Source: Frigidibacter mobilis (GTDB lineage Bacteria > Pseudomonadota > Alphaproteobacteria > Rhodobacterales > Rhodobacteraceae). Taken from it: a stretch of DNA of 64,000 nucleotides. This document shows positions 29,802-39,051 of the stretch, piece after piece. The stretch is from positions 4,105,001 through 4,169,000 of the forward strand of contig NZ_CP012661.1 in assembly GCF_001620265.1 (NCBI RefSeq), given 5' to 3'. Every line of letters begins with the position of its first letter. Within the stretch, counting starts at the first letter, position 1. The notes under the pieces were generated by a model. That model saw only the letters and a program-made list of their open reading frames with translations. It did not search any database and was not told the DNA's origin. A program made the translations under genes and the position numbers.

Positions 29802-30878
29802 TCAGTGCGGGAACGGCCAGAGCCGCAGCTTCTCCTTCGCCACGCGCCACAGCTGCGCCAGCCCGTGCGGTTCCGCGATCAGGAACACCACGATCAGCCC
29901 GCCCACGATCATCAGTTCGATATGGGCCGCAAGGTCGGTGGGCCATCCCATCCCCTCGACCAGCACGTTCTTCAGCAGCACCGGCAGCAGCACCAGGAAC
30001 GCCGCCCCGGCAAAGCTGCCAAAGATGCTGCCCAGCCCGCCGATGATGACCATGAACAGCACCAGGAAGCTCTTGTTGATCCCGAACACCTCGCCGACCT
30101 CGGCCGCCCCCAGGTAGACGGCGAAGAACAGCGCCCCGGCCACCCCGATGAAGAAGGACGATACCGCAAAGGCCGACAGCTTGGCGGTCAGCGGGTTCAC
30201 CCCGATGATCTCGGCCGCGATGTCCATGTCGCGGATCGCCATCCAGCGCCGGCCGATGGTGCCGCGCGTCAGGTTCCGCGCCATCCAGGCCAGCGCGAAC
30301 AGGATCACCAGGCAAAAGAGGTATTTCGCGGCGGCAGAGGTGTTCGGCCCGGTCACGAAATGCCCCAGCACCGTGCGTTCCGGCGCGTTGATCTGGCCCG
30401 AGGCGGAGTAGTTGTAGAACCACGGCACCTTGTTGAACAGCCACACCAGGAAGAACTGCGCCGCCAGCGTCGCCACCGCCAGGTAGAAGCCCTTGATCCG
30501 CAGGCTGGGCAGGCCGAACAGCACCCCCACGCAGGCGGTGATCCCGCCGGCCAGCAGCACATGGATCAGGATCGAAACCTCGGGGAAGCCGGTCATCAGC
30601 TTGTAGCAGGCATAGGCCCCCACTGCCATGAACCCGCCGGTGCCCAGGCTGACCTGCCCGCAATACCCCGTCAGGATGTTCAGCCCGATGGCGGCAATTG
30701 CATAGATCAGGAAGGGCACGAACACCGCGTTCGCCCAATAGTCGTTGATCCAGAACGGGATCACCCCGAAGGCCACCGCCAGCACCGCGTAATAGCGCAC
30801 GCGGTCGAAGCGGATCGGGAAGGTCTGCGCGTCTTCCGGGTAGGTCGTCTTGAAATCGCCTGCTTCGCGGTAGAACAT
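29802..30878 (-). CDS. livM: Branched-chain amino acid-type ABC transporter permease LivM
   Basis: A 358-residue inner-membrane permease with about ten helices. The N-terminal soluble segment (FYREAGDFKTTYPEDAQ) and later the permease motif IGLNILTGYCGQVSLGTGGFMAVGAY identify LivM. The cytoplasmic coupling region with GRRWMAIRDMDIAAEIIGVN is intact. It pairs with LivH to form the pore. It is preceded by the 59-residue small gene and followed by the binding protein. Confidence 0.93.
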   Translation of the reverse strand: MFYREAGDFKTTYPEDAQTFPIRFDRVRYYAVLAVAFGVIPFWINDYWANAVFVPFLIYAIAAIGLNILTGYCGQVSLGTGGFMAVGAYACYKLMTGFPEVSILIHVLLAGGITACVGVLFGLPSLRIKGFYLAVATLAAQFFLVWLFNKVPWFYNYSASGQINAPERTVLGHFVTGPNTSAAAKYLFCLVILFALAWMARNLTRGTIGRRWMAIRDMDIAAEIIGVNPLTAKLSAFAVSSFFIGVAGALFFAVYLGAAEVGEVFGINKSFLVLFMVIIGGLGSIFGSFAGAAFLVLLPVLLKNVLVEGMGWPTDLAAHIELMIVGGLIVVFLIAEPHGLAQLWRVAKEKLRLWPFPH

Positions 30879-30918
30879 CAGCGCATCCCCCCATTGCGGG
30901 GCGTGCCGGCGGCCCCCG

Positions 30919-31098
30919 TCAGCAGCCGCGGCGGATACGCATCCAGGCCCAGAGCCCCAGCCCGGCGCCCAGCGCCGACAGTGCCATGTGCAGCACCAGC
31001 TGCGCCTCCGGCTCGGTCTGCGGCGCCGCCAGCGCCATCCAGCCGAAGGCCAGCGCGGCCGCCCAGCCGACAGTGAACATGATCGAACAGATCTTCAT
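30919..31098 (-). CDS. Unlisted 59-residue two-helix membrane protein in the liv operon
   Basis: Too short for ordinary gene calling. The minus strand between livH and livM encodes a 59-residue protein: MKICSIMFTVGWAAALAFGW starts helix one (about 3-22), a polar loop AAPQTEPEAQL, then helix two (about 34-50, LHMALSALGAGLGLWAWM) and a basic tail RIRRGC. The ATG at 31098 is preceded by GGGGAGAG, and the stop is at 30919. It lies 118 bases past livH and 40 ahead of livM on the same strand. Probably a small accessory subunit of the transporter; function unknown. Confidence 0.6.
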   Translation of the reverse strand: MKICSIMFTVGWAAALAFGWMALAAPQTEPEAQLVLHMALSALGAGLGLWAWMRIRRGC

Positions 31099-31216
31099 GG
31101 CCCGGAACTCTCCCCACTCCCCGGCCCGCCGTCATCGGCGCGGCCCCTGCCCGCAATGCGGCGCGAGTCTCCCTCTCGGCTGCGGCATTCGGACGCATCG
31201 GATCAAACCCCATCTC

Positions 31217-32206
31217 TCACACCCGCTCAATGATTTTTTCGCCGAACAGGCCCTGCGGCCGGAACACCAGGAACAGCAGCGCCAGCACATAGGCGAACCA
31301 GTTCTCGGTCGCCCCGCCGATCATCGGGCCCACGGTGAACTCGAACAGCTTCTCGCCCACCCCGATGATGAGGCCGCCGACAATCGCCCCGGGGATCGAG
31401 GTGAACCCGCCCAGCATCAGCACCGGCAGCGCCTTCAGCGCGATCAGGCTCAGGCTGAACTGCACCCCCGACTTGGTGCCCCACATGATCCCGGCGACCA
31501 GCGCCACGAACCCCGCGATCGACCAGACCAGCACCCAGATGAAGCGCAGGCTGATCCCCACCGACAGCGCCGCCTGATGGTCATCGGCCACCGCCCGCAG
31601 CGCGCGGCCCTGCTTGGAATACTGGCTGAAGATGGTCAGCGAGGCGACAAGGATCACCGCCACCACCGTTGCCACGATGTCGAGGTTGTCGATGAAGAAG
31701 CCATAGCCCAGCAGCGCATCAGTCGCGCTTTCCACCGTTTCGGAAATGCCCTGCGGCAGGCCCACGTCCAGCGTCTTGATGTCGGCGCCCCACATCACGT
31801 CGCCCAGCCCTTCCAGGAAATAGGCCAGGCCGATGGTGGCCATGAACAGGATGATCGGCGGCTGGTTCACCAGATGCTTCAGCACCAGCCGCTCGATCAG
31901 CCAGGCCAGCCCGACCATCACCCCCGCGGTCAGCGCAATGGCAACGATGCCGGGCAGCGTCCAGCCGAAGCTGTGCAGATGCGTGCCGAAGGTGGCGTTG
32001 ATGAGATGCGCAAACGGGATCTGCCCGTTCTGGAAGCCGACCAGCGTCAGTGCCGCGAAGAGGGCGAGCACGCCTTGCGCATAGTTGAAGATGCCGCTGG
32101 CCTTGAAGATCAGCACGAAGCCCAGCGCGACCAGCGCATACATCACCCCCGCCATCAGTCCGTTGAGGGTGACTTCGAGCGCGTAGAGAACCTGGTCAGG
32201 CAGCAT
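31217..32206 (-). CDS. livH: Branched-chain amino acid-type ABC transporter permease LivH
   Basis: A 329-residue permease. It begins LYALEVTLNGLMAGVMYALVALGFVLIFKASGIFNYAQG, the conserved LivH N-terminal motif, followed by about eight helices and the coupling segment GRALRAVADDHQAALSVGI. The C-terminal VFRPQGLFGE is also typical. The open frame reaches 32287, but the ATG at 32206, after GAGGTGCGCC, gives the family start. It pairs with LivM in the operon. Confidence 0.94.
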   Translation of the reverse strand: MLPDQVLYALEVTLNGLMAGVMYALVALGFVLIFKASGIFNYAQGVLALFAALTLVGFQNGQIPFAHLINATFGTHLHSFGWTLPGIVAIALTAGVMVGLAWLIERLVLKHLVNQPPIILFMATIGLAYFLEGLGDVMWGADIKTLDVGLPQGISETVESATDALLGYGFFIDNLDIVATVVAVILVASLTIFSQYSKQGRALRAVADDHQAALSVGISLRFIWVLVWSIAGFVALVAGIMWGTKSGVQFSLSLIALKALPVLMLGGFTSIPGAIVGGLIIGVGEKLFEFTVGPMIGGATENWFAYVLALLFLVFRPQGLFGEKIIERV

Positions 32207-32283
32207 GGCGCACCTCGATGTCCGAGTGAATTTGTTTACATACGGCTCCCATACGGGTTCCATATGGGTTCTGGCTGCGGCGC

Positions 32284-33114
32284 TCACTCATGGGCGACCC
32301 CCAGATAGGCGGCGATCACCTCGGGATTGGCGCGCACCTCATCGGGCGTGCCGTCGCCGATCTTCTTGCCGTAATCCATCACCACCACCCGGTCGCTGAG
32401 GTCCATGACCACGCCCATGTCATGCTCGATCAGGCAGATCGTGGTGCCGAATTCGTCATTCACATCCAGGATGAAGCGGCACATGTCCTCTTTCTCCTCG
32501 ACGTTCATCCCCGCCATCGGCTCGTCCAGCAGCAGGATCTTCGGCTCTGCCGCCAGCGCCCGCGCCAGCTCCACCCGCTTCTTCAGGCCGTAGGGCAAAC
32601 GCCCTACCGGAGTCTTGCGGATGGCCTGTATCTCAAGGAAATCAATGATCTTTTCCACCTTCTCGCGGTGGGCGCTCTCTTCCTTCTGGGCCGCGCCCCA
32701 CCACATCGCCTGTGCCAGGATGCCGGTCTTCATCAGCGTCAGCCGTCCGGTCATGATGTTGTCCAGCACGCTCATCCCGTCGAACAGCGCGATGTTCTGG
32801 AAGGTGCGGGCGATGCCCAGCTGCGCCACCTGATAGGGTTTCATCGGCCCGCGGCGATAGCCCTTGAACCAGACCTCGCCCTCGCTCGGCACATAGAACC
32901 CCGAGATGATGTTCAGCATCGAGGACTTGCCCGCCCCGTTCGGCCCGATGATCGCCCGGATCTCGCCATCGCGGATATCGAAGCTGATATCCTTGATCGC
33001 CGTCACCCCGCCAAAGCGCAGCGTGATGTTCTTCATCTCCATCAGCACGCCGCCGATCCTGCGGCCATCGGCTGTGGTGTAACCATCGGTTTTCATGGCA
33101 GTTTCCGCGTTCAT
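32284..33114 (-). CDS. livG: Branched-chain amino acid-type ABC transporter, ATP-binding protein LivG
   Basis: A 276-residue ATPase with Walker A GPNGAGKSS (about 57-65), signature-region LPYGLKKRVELARAL, Walker B ILLLDEPMAGMN (about 194-205) and H-loop IEHDMGVVM. The C-terminal DYGKKIGDGTPDEVRANPEVIAAYLG is typical of LivG. The ATG at 33114 overlaps the stop of the acyl-CoA ligase gene (ATGA). A second ATG six codons on is possible. Confidence 0.94.
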   Translation of the reverse strand: MNAETAMKTDGYTTADGRRIGGVLMEMKNITLRFGGVTAIKDISFDIRDGEIRAIIGPNGAGKSSMLNIISGFYVPSEGEVWFKGYRRGPMKPYQVAQLGIARTFQNIALFDGMSVLDNIMTGRLTLMKTGILAQAMWWGAAQKEESAHREKVEKIIDFLEIQAIRKTPVGRLPYGLKKRVELARALAAEPKILLLDEPMAGMNVEEKEDMCRFILDVNDEFGTTICLIEHDMGVVMDLSDRVVVMDYGKKIGDGTPDEVRANPEVIAAYLGVAHE

Positions 33115-35081
33115 TCCGCCGCCATCCTTGTCTGGGGGCCCTGCACGGCGGCGTTGCGGATCGACAGCGTCGCCTTGATCGCGCCCTTGCGGCCATCCTC
33201 GTAGGTCACTTCGGTTTCGGTGTAGATGCTGCCCCGCCCGTCATAGAGCGCCTCGATCAGGTCGGCGAACTTGCTCTCGATGATGTTGCGCCGCACTTTG
33301 CGCGTCCGCGTCAGCTCGCCATCATCGGCGTCAAGTTCCTTGTGCAATATCAGGAACCTGTGGACCTGGCACCCCGCCAGCATCGGATCGGCGGCGACGG
33401 ATCGGTTCACCTCCTCCACATGGCTCTGGATCATGTCATAGACACGGCTGTGCCCCGCCAGCTCCTGATAGCTGGCATAGGCGATGTTGTTGCGCTCCGC
33501 CCAGTTGCCCACCGCCTGAAGGTCGATGTTGATGAAGGCGGTGCACATGTTGCGCCGGTTGCCGAACACCACCGCCTCCAGGATGTTGGGATAGAATTTC
33601 AGCTTGTTTTCAACGTACTTGGGCGCAAACAGGTGGCCATCGGCCATCTTGCCCACATCCTTGGCCCGGTCGATGATCCGCAGGTGCCCGGTGCCGTCCT
33701 CGAAGAACCCGGCATCCCCGGTCGCCACCCAGCCCTCGGCATCCTTGGTGCTGGCGGTGCTTTCGGGGTTCTTGAAATACTCGACGAAGGTTCCCGGCGA
33801 GCGATAGAACACCTCGCCATTCTCGGCGATCCTCACCTCGACCCCCGGGCTCGGCACGCCCACGGTATCGGACCGCACCTGCCCGTCGGGCTGCTGGGTG
33901 ATGAACACCGAAGCCTCGGTCTGCCCGTAAAGCTGCTTCAGGTTGATACCGAGGCTACGGTAGAAATCGAAGATCTCGGGCCCGATCGCCTCGCCCGCGG
34001 TATAGCCCACGCGAATCCGGCTGAAGCCCAGCGTGTTCTTCAGGGGGCCGTAAACCAGCACGTTTCCAAGGGCATAGCGCAGCCGGTCCAGCAGGCCGAC
34101 CGGCTTGCCATCCAGGATCGCCGGCCCCACCCGCCGGGCCAGCGCCATGAAATGATCGAACATCTTCTTCTTCAGCCGTCCGGCATCTTCCATGCGGATC
34201 ATCACATTGGTCAGCTGGCCCTCGAACACCCGCGGCGGCGCAAAGAAATAGGTCGGCCCGATCTCGCGCAGGTCGGTCATCATCGTCGCCGGGCTTTCGG
34301 GGCAGTTCACCGTGAAGCCGGTCCAGTAGGCCTGCCCCACCGAGAAGATGAAGTCCCCGACCCAGGCCATCGGCAGATAGGCCAGCACCTCGTCGCCATG
34401 CCGCAGATTGTCGAAGCCCGAGGAGTTCCTGGCCGTCTCGATGATATTGCGGTTCGACAGAACCACGCCCTTGGGCTTGCCGGTGGTGCCCGAGGTGTAG
34501 AGCATCACGCAGGTGCTGTCATAGGTCAGCTCGGCAATCCGCGCTGCCAACTCGCCCTCGTAGCGGAAATGCCCGGCCCGGCCCTCGGCCTGCACATCGG
34601 CCAGCGCGTTCATGCGCGAATGGTCGTATTTCCGCATTCCCCGGCGGTCGGTGTACATCACATGCTGGATATGCTGCACGCGGTCCTCGATCTCGAGCAC
34701 CTTGTCCACCTGCTCCTGATCGCCGCACACGATGAAGCGCGCGCCGCAATGGTCCAGCACATAGGCCATCTCCTCGGCCACCGCGTCCTGATAGAGCGGC
34801 ACCGGCACCGCCCCGCACATCTGCGCCGCGACCATCGCCCAGTAATGCGCCGGCCGGTTGCGGCCGATGATGGCAACGTGGTCGCCGCGTTCGACCCCCA
34901 GCGACAGAAAGCCAAGCGCCAGCGCGCGAATCTGCTCATCCGCCTGTGCCCAGGTCCAGCTTTGCCAGATCCCGAATTCCTTTTCCCGGTAGGCCGGCAG
35001 CGCGCCGATCCGCGCCACGTTGCGGGCCAGCAACGCAGGAATGGATGTCAGGGCGTCCGAAGGCGCCGTCAAAACCACCAT
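33111..35081 (-). CDS. Long-chain acyl-CoA synthetase-like AMP-forming ligase
   Basis: A 656-residue AMP-forming acyl-CoA ligase (FadD15/FAA1 type). The P-loop YTSGTTGKPKGVVLSNRN (about 193-210), GQTEASVF (about 386-393), WVATGDAGFFEDGTGH (about 459-474) and RAKDVGKMADGHLFAPKYVENKLK (about 482-506) are all present. First gene of the operon: ligase - livG - livH - small gene - livM - binding protein - livF - PaaK-like ligase. It probably traps imported acids as CoA esters. The open frame starts at 35159, but the ATG at 35081 follows GGGAGGAC and is the better start. Confidence 0.93.
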   Translation of the reverse strand: MVVLTAPSDALTSIPALLARNVARIGALPAYREKEFGIWQSWTWAQADEQIRALALGFLSLGVERGDHVAIIGRNRPAHYWAMVAAQMCGAVPVPLYQDAVAEEMAYVLDHCGARFIVCGDQEQVDKVLEIEDRVQHIQHVMYTDRRGMRKYDHSRMNALADVQAEGRAGHFRYEGELAARIAELTYDSTCVMLYTSGTTGKPKGVVLSNRNIIETARNSSGFDNLRHGDEVLAYLPMAWVGDFIFSVGQAYWTGFTVNCPESPATMMTDLREIGPTYFFAPPRVFEGQLTNVMIRMEDAGRLKKKMFDHFMALARRVGPAILDGKPVGLLDRLRYALGNVLVYGPLKNTLGFSRIRVGYTAGEAIGPEIFDFYRSLGINLKQLYGQTEASVFITQQPDGQVRSDTVGVPSPGVEVRIAENGEVFYRSPGTFVEYFKNPESTASTKDAEGWVATGDAGFFEDGTGHLRIIDRAKDVGKMADGHLFAPKYVENKLKFYPNILEAVVFGNRRNMCTAFINIDLQAVGNWAERNNIAYASYQELAGHSRVYDMIQSHVEEVNRSVAADPMLAGCQVHRFLILHKELDADDGELTRTRKVRRNIIESKFADLIEALYDGRGSIYTETEVTYEDGRKGAIKATLSIRNAAVQGPQTRMAAE

Positions 35082-35325
35082 ATGTCCTCCCTCGCATGTG
35101 CCCGTCTGCGGGGCCGCATGCTCTTTTCCCTGGTCCCCAAAGGGCCACGCGGCGGGCAACTCCTCATCCCCCGCTGCGCCTCCACTGAAAGCTCGCGCCC
35201 AATGATTACCCGACTTTGTCGCAATCCTTACGAATTCTTGCAGCCAGCCGCCCCGCCGCTTCGCACTAGGCGCGCCCCGCCGCGGGTGCTAGCCATCGGT
35301 CAGGCTTCGGGGAGGAGGCCGGTCC

Positions 35326-37243
35326 ATGATGCAGGGTGACGAACTTCAAAAACTGACAGGCGCCGGGCTGAACCTGATCCAGCAGGCACTGTCGATCTTT
35401 GACCGCGACCTGCGGCTGGCGGTCTGCAACCGGCAATACCAGGTGATGTTCGACCTGCCCGACGCGCTGACCCTGCCCGGCACCTCCTTTGCCGAGACCA
35501 TCCGCTTTCTGGTGCAGCGCGGCGAATACGGCCCTCCCACGGATGTGGAGGCAGAGGTGCAGGCCCGAGTCGATCAGGCCCGCGCCTTCCAGCCACATTA
35601 CATGGAACGCACCCGCGCCAATGGTCGCACCATTTCGGTCGAGGGCTCGCCGCTGTCACAGGGCGGCTGGGTCACGGTCTATACCGACATCACCAGCATC
35701 AAGCAGCAGGAGGCGCTGCTGCGGGCAAGGTCCGAGGATCTGTCGGCGCAGCTTCTGGCCCATGCCGAGCAGCTGGCGCAGGCGAACCGGCAGCTTGCCG
35801 CCACCAATGCCGCGCTGGAGGAGGCCAAGCGCGAGCTGACAGAGATCGAGGCGCGCACCCGTCTGGTCACGGAAATGACCCCCGCCCATATCGCGCATGT
35901 GGACCGTGACCGCCGCTATACCTTCTCCAACCGGCGCCTGTCCTCGGTGATGCCGGGCAGCCTGTCGGGCATCGTCGGGCGGCACATGAACGAGGTACTG
36001 GGGCCGGACCCTGCCGAGCGGATCATGCCCGGCATCGACCGCGCCCTGGCCGGCGAGGCGCATGTGTTCGAGATCACCCACACCCCCTCCGGCCGCCGGA
36101 TCCGCATCGCGCTGACCCCCGATACCGACAGCGATGGTACGGTGAACGGCGTCTATATCCTCTCCACCGATGTGACAGCCGAAACTCAGGCCCGCGCCGC
36201 GCTGTCGCAGACCGGCAAGCGCGAGCTGGCGGCGCAGCTGACCTCGGGCCTCGCACATGATTTCGCCAACCTGCTGACGATCATCCTCGGCCTGCAGGGG
36301 CGGCTGGCGCGGATGCCGGCGCTGCCCCCCGGCGCGGGTGAGCTGGTGGGGGCCACGCTCGCCGCCGCCCGCCGCGGCGGCACGCTGCTGGACCGCATCG
36401 CCACCATCTCGGGCCCGCGAGAGCTGCGCCCGCAACCCACGCGCCTTGGCCCGTTCCTGCGCGAGCTGGTCACGATGGCCGGCCCGTCGCTGCCAGAAGG
36501 CGTCAGCCTGTCGGTGTCGGATGGCGGGCTGGCCGGGCCGTTCCTGCTTGATGCCGGCTCGCTGCAAGATGCGCTGCTGAACCTGATCCTCAACGCCAAG
36601 GATGCTATCGGCCCGGGCCCCGGCCAGATCGCGCTGGCCGCCCGCGCGGTGCGCGACACCTGGCTGGACCTGGTGGTCGAGGACTCGGGCCCGGCTTTTC
36701 CGCCGCGGCGCTGGAACACGGGCTGGACCCGTTCTTCACCACCAAGGGCGGCGAGGGCTCGGGCCTTGGGCTGTCGATGGTCTATGACCATGCCAAGCTG
36801 TCGGGCGGCTCGGTCCGGCTGGAGAACCGCGGCAGCGGCGGCGCCCGCGTGGTGCTGCGCCTGCCGCTGCGCCGCGCCGCCAAGGCCCCCGACCCGCTGC
36901 TGGTGCTGCTGGTCGAGGACCGCGACGAGATCCGCACCGACGTGCGCGAGATGCTGCGCGGGCTTGGCCATAACGTGATCGAGGCCGCCAGCGCCGCCGA
37001 GGCGCTGGAGCTTGCCGCGCTGCCGGGGCTGGGCTGGTGCTGTCCGACATCGGCCTGCCCGGCGGGATGACCGGGGTCGATCTGGCAACCGAACTGCAGG
37101 CGCGGAACCATCCGGCCCGCCTGCGGCTGATGACCTCGCTGCCCGCGGGCGATGCGCTGCGCCGCGCCGCCCCCTGCCCGGTTCTGGGCAAACCCTTCAC
37201 GCAGGCCGATCTGGCCGCGTTCCTGGCTATGGAGGCTCCATGA
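35326..37243 (+). pseudogene. Hybrid sensor histidine kinase / response regulator, frameshifted twice
   Basis: When two missing G bases are restored, this is a complete 639-residue cytosolic hybrid kinase. It has an N-terminal PAS_7 domain (about 12-125, LSIFDRDLRLAVCNRQYQ), a coiled coil (130-185), a second PAS (190-290), an HisKA-type dimerisation domain with the phospho-His in LAHDFANLLT (about 311), a HATPase (N box ALLNLILNAKDA; G box GSGLGLSMV) and a receiver with acceptor Asp in LVLSDIGLPGG. The missing bases are at 36693-36694 and 37025-37028. Its stop overlaps the next ATG. It probably signals to that regulator. Start 35326 has GGAGGAGG upstream. Confidence 0.82.
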
Positions 37244-37958
37244 CCCTGGCCCCGACCCGCCCGCCGCATGTCGCCATCCTCGATGACGAGCCGGAAATCC
37301 GCCGGATGCTGTCCGACGCGCTGGTCGAGGCCGGGTTCCGCACCACCTGCTTTGCCCGCGCAACCGAGTTCGAGGCGGCGCTGAAACGCACCGCGCCCGA
37401 TGTCTGCCTGGTGGATCTGGGCCTGCCGGACCGCGACGGCCTGGCGCTGGTGCATCGCCTCGCGCTGGAATCGGGCGCGGCGATCATCATCATCTCGGGC
37501 CGCGCGCAGGTGCAGGACCGGGTCACGGGCTGGAGCTGGGGGCGGATGACTACATCATCAAGCCCTTCGACCCTGCCGAGGTGGTCGCCCGCATCCGCGC
37601 CCGCCTGCGCAAGACCCGGCCCGAGACGGATCGCAGCCCCCGCACCGCCCGCTTCGCCGGCTGGACGGCAGAGTTCGACCGCTATGTGCTGCGGGCCGAG
37701 GATGGCAGCGAGGTGCCGTTCAGCCATGCCGAGGGCGAGGTGCTGCGCCTGTTCCTCGAGGCGCCCAAGCGGCTGATCTCGCGTGCGCAGATGCAGGAAA
37801 GCCTTGGCGGGGCGGCCGGGGACAGCTTCGACCGGGCGATGGATGTGCGCATCTCGCGCCTGCGCACCAAGCTGGGCGAAGACCCCAAGAACCCCCGCCT
37901 TATCAAGACGATCTATGGCGCCGGCTACATCTTCCTCGGCGATGTGACCTGGGACTGA
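37240..37958 (+). pseudogene. OmpR-family response regulator transcription factor, frameshifted
   Basis: Receiver plus winged-helix DNA-binding protein of 239 residues after restoring one G in the run at 37527-37529. The receiver has DDEPEIRRML (acidic pocket) and acceptor Asp59 in CLVDLGLPD. The repaired linker reads VTGLELGADDYIIKPFDP, and the C-terminal winged helix (about 140-235) ends KTIYGAGYIFLG. The ATG overlaps the stop of the hybrid kinase (ATGA) and has GGAGG ahead, so the pair is a two-component system. Regulated genes are unknown; the divergent acyl-CoA ligase/liv operon is a candidate. Confidence 0.82.
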
Positions 37959-38035
37959 GCGGAAGCCGCGCCCCTGCACTTGCACCCCGGTGTCGCCTGT
38001 GGTTCCAAGGCCCCCCGCGCCAAAGGACTGCCCCG

Positions 38036-38293
38036 ATGATCGACATCCTCCTGCACCGCCGCCGCAAGCATCTGCGCGCCCGGTTTGTACGCGTCGAAAT
38101 CGTCGGCAACCTCTTCGGCGAATACAGCCTCCTGCGCGAAACCGGCGCGGCCGGACGGAATGGGCGCACCCGCATCTCCTGGTATGCCAACCTGCGAGAA
38201 GCCTGCCTCGCCGCCGATCTCCTGCGCATCCGCGCACAGCGCCAGGGCTACCGCCTCACCCGCGCCAGCCCGGCGCTTCGGCCGCAGGTCTGA
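38036..38293 (+). CDS. Small WGR-like domain protein
   Basis: An 85-residue basic protein that looks like a single WGR domain, the small DNA/nucleic-acid-associated module found in PARP and in bacterial stand-alone proteins. Matching features are RFVRVEIVGNLFGEYSLLRE, a basic turn GRNGRTRISWY, EACLAADLLRIRAQRQGYRL. The name-giving Trp-Gly-Arg is not kept (ETGAAGRNG at that place), so function may differ. The ATG at 38036 follows GACTGCCCCG with no strong ribosome site. It is 77 bases after the response regulator on the same strand. Confidence 0.7.
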   Translation: MIDILLHRRRKHLRARFVRVEIVGNLFGEYSLLRETGAAGRNGRTRISWYANLREACLAADLLRIRAQRQGYRLTRASPALRPQV

Positions 38294-38314
38294 GCCCGCC
38301 GCACCGTCTGCAAC

Positions 38315-38365
38315 TTCTTGCTGGCGCAAATATCCCACGGGGGTCCGGGGGTGTGAAACCCCCGG
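38315..38365 (+). repeat. Dispersed intergenic repeat, copy 1
   Basis: TTCTTGCTGG (38315-38324), two bases, CAAATATCCC (38327-38336), then the 8-bp hairpin CCGGGGGT (38345-38352) / ACCCCCGG (38358-38365). The same layout occurs in the opposite direction at 58046-58125. It lies between the WGR-like and DUF3775 genes. Confidence 0.65.
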
Positions 38366-38385
38366 CGCCGGCCCGGTGCGCGGCG

Positions 38386-38778
38386 CTAGAGGATGCCGCC
38401 CTCGGCATCCTCGACCGAAATGCCCAGGGCATCGAGCCCGTCTTCCAGGTAATCGGCCAGCAGCGGCACCCCCAGCAGGTAATCGGCTGTCGGGGCCGAG
38501 GCTTCGGCGCGGGCGGTCTCGATCGCCTCGTCCAGCTCATCGGCGCCATAGGTTTCGCGGCCGATCCACATCACCGCGACCAGGCTGGCCTGCTCGTCGA
38601 CATTCAGCCCGCCGATGAAGGCACGCAGCTCCTGCTCGGTGGCATCGCCCGACCGCGCCTCGAGGATGCTGTCGGAATCGACACTGTCGCCAGGACTGTC
38701 CCAGCTGCCGACCTTGGCATCCAGTTCGCGTGCGCGCACGATCACATGGGCAATCTTCTCGGGACTGATCTGCAGCAT
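38386..38778 (-). CDS. DUF3775 domain-containing protein
   Basis: A 130-residue acidic cytosolic protein. The N-terminus MLQISPEKIAHVIVRAREL and the later LVAVMWIGRETYGADELDEAIETARA match the DUF3775 pattern known from alphaproteobacteria; no biochemical function is known. The frame extends upstream to 39051, but the ATG at 38778 has GGAGG ahead and starts the conserved block. It converges on the plus-strand WGR-like gene across the repeat. Confidence 0.85.
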   Translation of the reverse strand: MLQISPEKIAHVIVRARELDAKVGSWDSPGDSVDSDSILEARSGDATEQELRAFIGGLNVDEQASLVAVMWIGRETYGADELDEAIETARAEASAPTADYLLGVPLLADYLEDGLDALGISVEDAEGGIL

Positions 38779-38929
38779 TCCGGGCCTCCCTTGGTTGGGC
38801 CGACCCTCGGGGAAAGCGGCAGCAGGCGCAAGGGCCTGTCCTGCACAAGGCTGGCGGCATTGCCTGCAATGGCCGATCAGGGTTGGATAATGACCATGAG
38901 CCGTGTATGCCGCCTTGCAGCGAACATGG

Positions 38930-38950
38930 ACCCGGGTGTGATTCCCGGGT
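38930..38950. promoter_or_regulatory. Inverted repeat upstream of the SulP gene
   Basis: ACCCGGG (38930-38936), seven bases, CCCGGGT (38944-38950), about 100 bases ahead of the transporter start. It may be an operator or part of a leader RNA. Confidence 0.35.
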
Positions 38951-39051
38951 GGCTCTTCTGGCCGCCGATCCGCCGGACAACCTGAACTGACACTCAGATC
39001 AAATCTCGGAACGCGGGCCATCCGGCCCGGGTCGATCAGGAAAACTCTCAC

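Noticed and set aside
30878..31213. 111-residue minus-strand frame between livH and livM
   Set aside because: The other minus-strand frame here (30919-31098) has two membrane helices and a ribosome site; the 111-residue one is Gly/Ala/Arg-rich with no structure.
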